Shown: positions 1 to 9,000 of the stretch, piece after piece
How positions within the stretch are numbered: position 1 is the first letter of the stretch
How the letters are laid out: each line of letters starts with the position of its first letter
Assembly: GCF_019266065.1 (NCBI RefSeq)
Contig: NZ_LPNR01000118.1
Coordinates: 43,614-107,613, forward strand
Origin: Nocardia sp. MH4
GTDB taxonomy: Bacteria > Actinomycetota > Actinomycetes > Mycobacteriales > Mycobacteriaceae
Reading direction: 5' to 3'
DNA length: 64,000 nucleotides
Made by a program: the position numbers and the translations under genes
Notes under the pieces: generated by a model
Told to the model about the DNA's origin: nothing
What the model saw: the letters and a program-made list of their open reading frames with translations, nothing else
Databases searched by the model: none

Positions 1-3000
1 CTTCACCGCGCCGCTGGCGCCCGATCGGCCCACGGGTATCGGGTCACCCGTGCCGGGTGTCACGCTGCATGTCCTCGATCACCTGCTGCGCCCGGTGCCC
101 GCCGGGACGCCCGGCGAGCTGTTCATCGCGGGCCCGGGGCTGGCGCGGGGCTACGCCGGTCGTGCGGGCGTGACCGCCCAGCGGATGGTGGCCGATCCGT
201 TCGGCGCGCCGGGTGCCCGCATGTACCGCTCCGGTGACCTGGTCCGGTGGCGTGCCGTCGACGGCACCTTCGTCCTGGACTATCTGGGCCGCACCGATTT
301 CCAGGTGAAGCTGCGCGGGATGCGGGTGGAACCGGGGGAGATCGACGCCGTGCTGGCGACCTGCCCCGGAGTCGACTTCGCGGTGACGGTGGTGCGGGCC
401 GGTGCCTCGGGGCGGGACATGCTCGCGTCGTATGTGGTTCCGGTGCACGGGACGACGGAGCTCGACGGCGCGGCGCTGCGCGAGTTCTGCCTGCACCGGC
501 TGCCCGGACACCTGGTGCCGAGTTCGGTCACGGTGCTCACCTCGCTGCCGCTGACCGGCAACGGCAAGGTCGACCGGCGCGCGCTGCCCGAACCCGCGGT
601 GGCGCCTTCGGCACCGGCCGCGGCGGGACCGGAGCGGGCGCTGTGCGCGCTGTTCGCCGAGGTGCTCGGGGTCCCCGAGGTGGGGGCGCGGGCGTCGTTC
701 TTCGCGCTCGGTGGGGACTCGATCCTGTCGATCCAGCTGGTGTCGCGGGGCCGCGCCGCCGATCTGGTCTTCTCGGCGCGCGATGTGTTCGAGCATCCGA
801 CCCCGGCCGAGCTGGCCGCCGTCGTGGCGGTGCCGGGGGAGCGCACGGTGCTGCGTGAATTGCCCGGTGGCGGTGTGGGTTCGGTGCGGCGGACGCCGAT
901 CGTGGACTGGCTGCTGACCCGGCCGGGCTGGCAGCGGTTCGCCCAGACCATGGTGCTGGCGCTGCCCGCGGACATCGATCGTGCCCGGCTGGTGCGCACG
1001 CTGCAAGCCGTCGTCGACCGGCACGACATGCTGCGTGTTCGCGTCGTCGACGGCGATCGGCTCGAGGTCGCCTCGCCCCGCACGATCGACGTGTCCACCC
1101 TCGTCGACCACCGCCCGCGCGCCCGGATCGCCCGCGCGGACATCGCGGCGGCCACGGCGGCGGCAGTGGATCGGCTCGACCCCACCGGGGGCGGTGTGCT
1201 CGCCGCCGGGTGGCTCGATCCGGGCGGTCCCGGTGGGCGGTTGGTCCTGGCCGTACACCACCTGGCCGTCGACGCGGTGTCCTGGCGCATCCTGATCGCC
1301 GATCTGGTCGCCGCGTGGACCGCGGTCGAGGTGGGCGCTCCGGTGCAGCTGCCGCCGGTCGGCACCTCCGTGCGAACCTGGGCGCAGGCACTCGACTGCC
1401 TGGCCGACGCCGCGGAATGGACCGACCAGCTGGACTACTGGCGCGCCGTCCTCGACACTCCCGAACCGCGCCTGGGCGAGCGCGCCCTCGACCCGGCCCG
1501 CGACGTCGGCGCGCGACTCGACCGCATCGAGATCGTGATCCCGACCGCGACCGTCGCCCCGCTGGTCGAGCACCTGCCGACGGCGCTGCGCTGCGGTCTG
1601 GAGGAAGCCCTGCTGGCCGCCCTGGTCGCGGCCGTGCGCGAGCACCGTGGCGAGCCAGGTCCGGCGCTGCTCATGCTGGAACGGCACGGCCGCGACGAGA
1701 CCGTCGTGCCCGGGGCGGATCTGTCGCGCACGGTCGGCTGGTTCACCAGTCAGTTCCCGATCGCGCTCGACCTCGGCGCCGATACCGAACCGCTGGCCTG
1801 GGTGGCCGCCGTGAAGGAGCAGTCGCGTGCGGTGCCGCGTGGCGGGTTCGGGTTCGGCCTGCTGCGGCATCTGTGGCCCGCCGGTGCCGACAGTCTGCGA
1901 GCGGCGGGGAGTCCGCAGATCGGGTTCAACTATCTGGGCCAGATCTCCGGTGCCGACACCGAAATACCTTGGCTCCCGGTCGATGTGGCCGATCAGCTCG
2001 GCGGGGCCGGTGACGGCGAACTGCCCGCGTCCACGGTGCTCTCGATCGACGCGGCGACCCTGAACAGCACGGAAGATCTTGTGGTGCGGGCGGTCTGGCG
2101 GTTCCCCGCCGAGGTCATCGCCCGCGAGACGGTGGAGCGGATCGCCCGCCATTGGGTGTCGGCGCTGGCTGCGATCGCCCGAGCCGTGGTCGCGCCGGGC
2201 GCGGGCGGACTGACACCGTCGGATCTGCCGCTGGTGCGGGTCACCGGCGGTGAGCTCGACCGGTGGCGGCGCCGCTACGACGGCATCGCGGACGTCTGGC
2301 CGTTGTCGCCGTTGCAGCAGGGCCTGCTGTTCCACACCCGGCTGGCCGCCGGACACACCGACAAGTACGTCGTGCAATCGGAGTTCGCGCTGGCGGGCCC
2401 GGTGGACCTGGAGCGGCTCCGGTGCGCGGCCACGGCCCTCGTGCATCGGCACGCCGCGCTGCGCACCGCGTTCGTCACCACGGCGAACGGGGTGGTGCAG
2501 GTGGTGCTCGACGAGGTCGACGTGCCGTGGCGGGTACTCGACGCCGACCCGGCCGACCGCGCGGCGCTCGCTGCGGCCGAACTCGCCCGTCCCTTCGATC
2601 CCGAACAGCCACCGCTGCTGCGGTTCCTGTGCCTGCGCTGCGGACCCGACGACATGCGCCTGATCGTCACCAACCACCACCTCGTCCTCGACGGCTGGTC
2701 GATGCCGCTGCTGCTGGGTGATCTGCTCGCTCTCTACGACGGCACCGCGCCCCTGGACGAACCGGTGCCTTACCAGCGCTATCTGGAGTGGCTGGACCGT
2801 CAGGACCGGGTCGCCGCGCGGGCCGCGTGGTCGGACGCGCTCGCCGGACTCGCAGGCCCGACCCTCGTCACCGCGGCGCGCGCCCCACGGACGCACGGCA
2901 CCGAACCGGCCGACCTGCGCCGGGAGGTGCCGCTGTCGGCGGACGCCGCCGCGCTCGCCCGGCACCGCGCGGCGGGTATCACCCCGAACACGGTGGTGCA

Positions 3001-6000
3001 GACGGCCTGGGCGGTGCTGCTGGCGGAACTGACCGGGCACACCGACGTGGTGTTCGGGGCCACCGTGTCCGGTCGCCCACCCGAGCTGCCCGGTGCCGAT
3101 CGGATCGTCGGCATGCTGGTGAACACGATTCCGGTGCGGGTCGGCCTGCGCCCGGACGAGCCGGTCGGCGCGCTGCTGGCGCGCGTCCAGCGCGAGCAGG
3201 GCGCACTCCTCGACCGGCACATCGTGGGACTCGCCGAGATCCAGTCCGCGGCCGGGCTCGGCCCGCTGTTCGACACCGGCATGGTCTTCGAGTCCTACCC
3301 GATGGACGCCGAGGCCCTGCGCGCGGCCTCGGCGCAGGCGCGTTTGCGCGTCACCGACTTCCACGGCCGCGACGGCACCCACTACCCGCTGTGCCTGGCC
3401 GCCCACGACCGGGCCGGCCTGCGCCTCTCCCTCACCTGCTCGGACCGGTACTTCGACGACGCCGAGGCCACCGCGCTCGCGGATCGCCTGTCCCGCATCC
3501 TCACCTGCCTCGCCGACCCGGCCACCCCGGTCGCCGCCGTGCGCGGCCTCGCGGGCGCCGAGGTCCTGCGCACCCGGCCACAGCCGATCCAGCTGCTGCC
3601 GGAACTGCTGGCCGCCGGAGTGTCCGCAGGGCAGACCGCCGTCATCGGATCGTCTGTCGCGCAGGCGATTCAAGCGGGCGGACCTGGGCCCGTGAAAGTC
3701 GGCGCGTCCGACGAGCTCGAGCCGGACGATATTTCCGGGCGCGAATCCGCCGGCGGTGCGACTGCCGAGCCGGAGCCGGAGCCGGAGCAGGTGCTGGAGC
3801 GGGGGCTGGGGCCGGTGCAAGTGCCGGTGCCGGTGCCAGGGTTGGAGCCGGAGCAGGTGCCGGTGCAGGGACCGGAGTCAGGGCCGGTGCCGGGGCTAGA
3901 ACTCGGCGCGAGGGCGGCGGTGGTCGAGCTCGGGTACGCCGCGCTCGACGAGCAGTCGAATCGCTTGGCGCGCACCCTGATCGCCGACGGTGCCGGGCCC
4001 GAGGGCGCGGTGCTGGTCGCAATGCCTCGGTCACCGGAGTGGTTGGTGGCCGTTTGGGCGGTCGCCAAGTCGGGTGCGGCGTTCGTGCCCGTCGACGTCG
4101 ACCACCCGGTCGACCGGATCGCCGCCGTCGCCCACGGCAGCGGCGCCCGGCTCGGCATCACCGTCGCCGCGCACCGGAAGACATTGCCGGACACAGTGTC
4201 CTGGCTGGTGCTCGACGACGACCCGGTCGCCACCCGTGTGGCCGCACGCCCGGCCGACCCGGTGACCGACGCCGACCGGACCCGCCCGCTGCATGCCGGG
4301 CACCCCGCCTACCTGATCTACACCTCCGGCTCGACGGGCACACCCAAGGGCGTCGCGGTCACCCACGCGGGACTCAGCGGGCTCGTCGCCGGCGTCGCCG
4401 CGCGGCTGCGTCCCGGCCCACGCGACCGCTTCCTGCTGTGTATGAATCCCGCCTTCGACGCCTCGATCCTGGTGTGGCTGAGCTGCTGTCACGCCGGCGC
4501 CACACTCGTCGTCGCCACGTCGACGGCCACGGCGGGCGACGAGCTCGCCCGCGTGATCACCGATCATCGGGTGACCCACCTGATCGCACCGCCCGCCGTC
4601 CTCACCACGCTGCCCACCGCGGCCGTCGCCGGGGTCCGCGCGATCGTGACCGGCGGCGAGCCCTGCCCGCCCGAACTCGTCGCGCGCCTGGGCACGGGCC
4701 GGACGATGCTGAACTCCTACGGCCCCGCCGAGTCGACGGTGGCGGTGACCCTGAGCGCGCCGCTGACCCCGGACGACGCGGGCGACCTCGGCACCCCGCT
4801 CCCCGGGTGCGGCCTCGCGGTGCTCGACAGCTGGCTGCGGCCGGTGCCGCGAGGCGCGGTCGGCGAGCTGTACCTGATCGGTCCGGGCCTGGCCCGCGGC
4901 TATACCGGCGCCGCCGCGCGCACCGCGGAGCGCTTCGTCGCCAACCCGTTCGGTACCCCCGGCGAGCGGATGTATCGCACCGGCGACTTGGTGCGCCGGA
5001 CCTCGTCCACCGGGCTGAACTATGTGGGCCGCAACGACTCCCAGGTGCAGTTGCACGGCATCCGGGTAGAGCCGGGCGAAGTGGACGCCGCGCTGCTGGC
5101 CGCGCCCGGCGTCGCGCTCGCCGTGACGGTCCCGCGTCCCGGGCCGACCGGTGACCAGACGCTGGCCTCGTATGTCGCGCCGGTCGCCGGGGCCGAGCCG
5201 AGCCCGACGGCGCTGCGCGAGTTCCTGGTACGGCGGCTGCCCCGGCACCTGGTGCCCGCAACGGTCACGCTCCTGGACGCGCTGCCGGTCACCGGCAACG
5301 GCAAGGTCGACCTGCGCGCGCTCCCGGAACCCCAGCACACCAGCGCGCCGTACGTCGCCCCGGTCGGCGCCGAGCGGCTGGTCGCGCAGGCCTACGCCGC
5401 CGTCCTCGACCACCCGGAGGTCGGCGCCGACGACGACTTCTTCGCCCTCGGCGGCGACTCGCTGTCCGCGACGCGCGTCGCCGCCCGCCTCGGCGCGGAG
5501 CTGGGCGTACAGGTCCCGCTGCGGCTGCTGTTCGAGGCGCCGACCGTGCACGGGCTCGCGGCCCGGCTGGGCGGTGCGGCCGCGCTGCCCGCCGGGGTAC
5601 TCGGCGGGCCGAGCACGGGGCCACGCCCCGACCGGATCCCGCTCGCGCCCGCGCAGCGGCGGATGTGGTTCGTCAACCAGTACGACCCGGCCTCCGGCGC
5701 CTACAACATCCCGGTGGTGCTGCGGCTGACCGGACGGCTCGACCTCGCCGCGCTGCGGGCGGCCCTGCTCGACGTGGTCGAGCGGCACGAGGCGCTGCGC
5801 ACCGTGTACCCCGGCCACGATGGCATCGGCTACCAGGTGGTCGTGGCGCCGGACGACCTCGCCGACCGGATCGAGGTCACCGACATCGACCCCACCCGCC
5901 TGGCGGCCGCCGTCCTCGCCTGTGTCACCGAGGGTTTCGATGTCGCCGCCGCGGTTCCCTTGCGGCTGCGGCTGTTCCGCGTCGGTCCCCAGGAACACGT

Positions 6001-9000
6001 GCTGGCCGTGGTGGTGCACCACATCAGCGCCGACGGCTCCTCGATGGGGCCGCTCGCGCGCGACGTGATGACCGCCTACGCCGCCCGCGCCGCCGGGTCG
6101 TCTCCCGCGTGGCGGGCGCCGGCGGTGCAGTTCGCGGACTACACCCTGTGGCAGCGTGATCGGCTCGGCAGCCCCGACGATCCCGAGGCGCTGTCGGCGC
6201 GGCAGCTGGCCTATTGGACCGACACCTTGGCGGGACTCCCGGACCGGCTGGAACTGCCCGCCGATCGTCCCCGCCCACCGGTCGCGTCCCTGCGCGCGGG
6301 CACCGTCGCCCGCACCGTGGATCCGGAGCTGCGAGCCGGGCTGGAACGTCTCGCCGCCGCCCGCCGGTGCTCGCTGTTCATGGTCCTGCACAGCGCCCTG
6401 GCGGTGCTGTTCGCCCGCCTCGGGGGCACCACCGACATCGCGTTGGGCACGCCCGTCGCGGGTCGCGGGGTGGCCGAACTCGACGAAGTGGTAGGCATGT
6501 TCGTCAATACGGTGGTGCTGCGCACCGAGGTGCCCGCCGCGCTGCCGTTCACCGACCTGCTCGACCGGGTCCGCCGTACCGACCTCGATGCCTTCGCCCA
6601 CGCCGACGTCCCCTTCGAGAACCTCGTCGACCTGCTCGAACCCACCCGCTCGGCGGCCCGCCATCCGCTGATCCAGGCCATGTTGATCTTCCAGAACCTG
6701 GGCCGCGCCGAGTTCGCGCTACCCGGTCTGGGCGTCGAGGCACTCGAACTGGACCAGCAGAGCCTGCGCTTCGATCTCAGCGTCACCGTCGGTGACGACG
6801 GCGCCGAGGGATTGGCGGTCCGCCTGGGCTACGCGACCGACCTGTTCGACCCGAGCACCGCCGCCCGCTTCGCCGACCGCTGGCTGCGCATCCTGCGCGC
6901 CGTCGTCGCGAATCCCGCCGTGCCGGTGGGCGATATCGGCCTGCTCGATGCCCGCGAGCGCACGATCCTGCCCGGTGCCGCACTGCCTGCCGTCGTCGCC
7001 CCCGCCGTCCTGCCCGATCTGCTCGCCGCCGCCGTCACCACGAACCCGGACGGTGTCGCCGTCATCGACGGGCCGACCCACCTCACCTACCGTGACCTGG
7101 ACGAGCGCTCGAACCGCTTGGCCCGCACCCTGATCCGCTGCGGCGCGGGTCCCGAGACCCCCGTGGTCATCGCCGTCCGCCGCAGCGCCGCCTCGGTCAC
7201 CGCCGTCTGGGCCGTCGCCAAGACCGGCGCGCCCTTCGTCCCGGTCGACCCCGCCTATCCCGCCGACCGCATCGCCCAGATCGTCACCGACTCCGGCGCC
7301 CACCTCGGCATCACCACCCGCGACGCCACCGCCGTCGATCCGTGGCTCGACGCTCGGACGGCAGCGGGCAGGGCTCCCGGATCGGTGGTGCCGGGCGCGG
7401 ACGCGATCCCCGCGTTGCGGTGGCTGTTCCTGGACGACCAGGTCGCGGGGGACCTCACCGTGTCGGCCGCGCCGATCGACCCCGCCGAACGCCTGGCACC
7501 CCCGCGACCGGCGCACGCCGCCTACCTCATCTTCACCTCCGGATCGACCGGCAGGCCGAAGGGCGTCGTGGTCACCCACGCCGGGCTGGCGAATCTGGTC
7601 GCCGCGCAGCGGGAACGGATGAGTATCACCAGCGACTCGCGCGTACTGCACGTGGCCTCGCCGGGTTTCGACGCCGCCGTGCTGGAACTGCTGCTGGCCA
7701 CGGGCGCGGGCGCCGCCCTGGTGGTCGCGGGGCCGACCGCGTACGGCGGGGCCGAGCTCGGCGAGCTGCTCGCCGGGGAACGGGTCACCCATATCGCGCT
7801 CACCCCCTCGGCGCTGAGCTCGGTGGACACCGTCGACTACGAGCACCTGCGGGCCATCGTCACCGGCGGCGAACCGTGCCCGCCGGAGCTGGTGCAGCGG
7901 TGGGCGGCGCCGGGGCGGGTGCATTTCAACGACTACGGGCCGACCGAGGCCACCATCTGGGCAACCGGCGCGGGCCCGCTGCTGCCCGGCGGCGAGATCA
8001 CCATCGGCACACCGATTCCGGGCCTGGCCGCGCTGGTGCTCGACGAGCGGCTGCACCCGGTGCCCGATGGCGTCACCGGCGAGCTGTATCTGGCCGGGCC
8101 CGCGCTCGCCCGCGGCTACCAGGGCCGCGCCGATCTCACCGCCGCTCGTTTCGTCGCCGACCCGTTCGGCGGCCCGGGCGAACGGATGTATCGCACCGGT
8201 GATCTCGTGCGCCGCCGCGCCGGCGCGCTGGACTACCGCGGCCGTGGCGACCTCCAGGTGAAACTGCGCGGCCTGCGCATCGAACTGGGTGAGATCGAAT
8301 CGGCGCTCATCGCGGACCCGGCGGTGCGGCAGGCCGCCGTCGCCGTGTACACCGACCCCGCCGTCGGCGAACTGCTCGTGGCCTACCCGGTGCCCGAACA
8401 GCCGGGAACGCTCGACGTCGACGCGGTGAAAGCGGCGCTGGCGCTGCATCTTCCGTCGTACATGGTGCCCTCGGCCTTCGTCGTCCTCGACGCGCTGCCG
8501 CGCACCGCCAACGGCAAGCTCGACCGGCGCGCGTTGCCCGCTCCCGACCTCAGATCCGGCCGGTTCCGGGCTCCGGTCACCGCGGCCGAGCGGGCGGTGG
8601 CCGACACCTTCGCCGACCTGCTCGGCGTGCCGAAGGTCGGCCTGGACGACGACTTCTTCGCCCTCGGCGGCAACTCGCTGATCGCGACCAGGATCGCGGC
8701 CCGGCTCGGCGCGGCCCTCGATACCCGCGTTCCGGTGCGCACCGTCTTCGACGCGCCGACCGTCGCCGAGCTGGCCGCCGCTATCCGCGCCGACGCGCGC
8801 CCGCCGGGCCCGCGTCCGGGCCCACGGCCGCGCTCCGACCGGATTCCGCTCTCGGCCGCGCAGCGGCGGATGTGGTTCCTCAACCGCTACGACCCGGATT
8901 CGCCCGCCCAGAACGTGCCGATCGCCGTCGAGGTGGACGGCGAGATCGACCCGGTGGTGTTGCGCGCCGCGGTCGCCGACGTCGCGGCCCGGCATGAATC

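Noticed and set aside
44..3820. Very long open frame on the minus strand opposite the first NRPS; similar ones opposite both NRPS genes (for example 6719-10621 minus, 21974-26680 plus)
   Set aside because: They are Arg/Gly/His-rich mirror frames caused by third-position GC bias. They have no domain motifs, while the opposite strand encodes clear NRPS domains.
3765..3896. Short repeats that could suggest a CRISPR or minisatellite
   Set aside because: Units are 6 bp and in frame within a continuous coding sequence, with no spacers. Best explained as a low-complexity protein linker.
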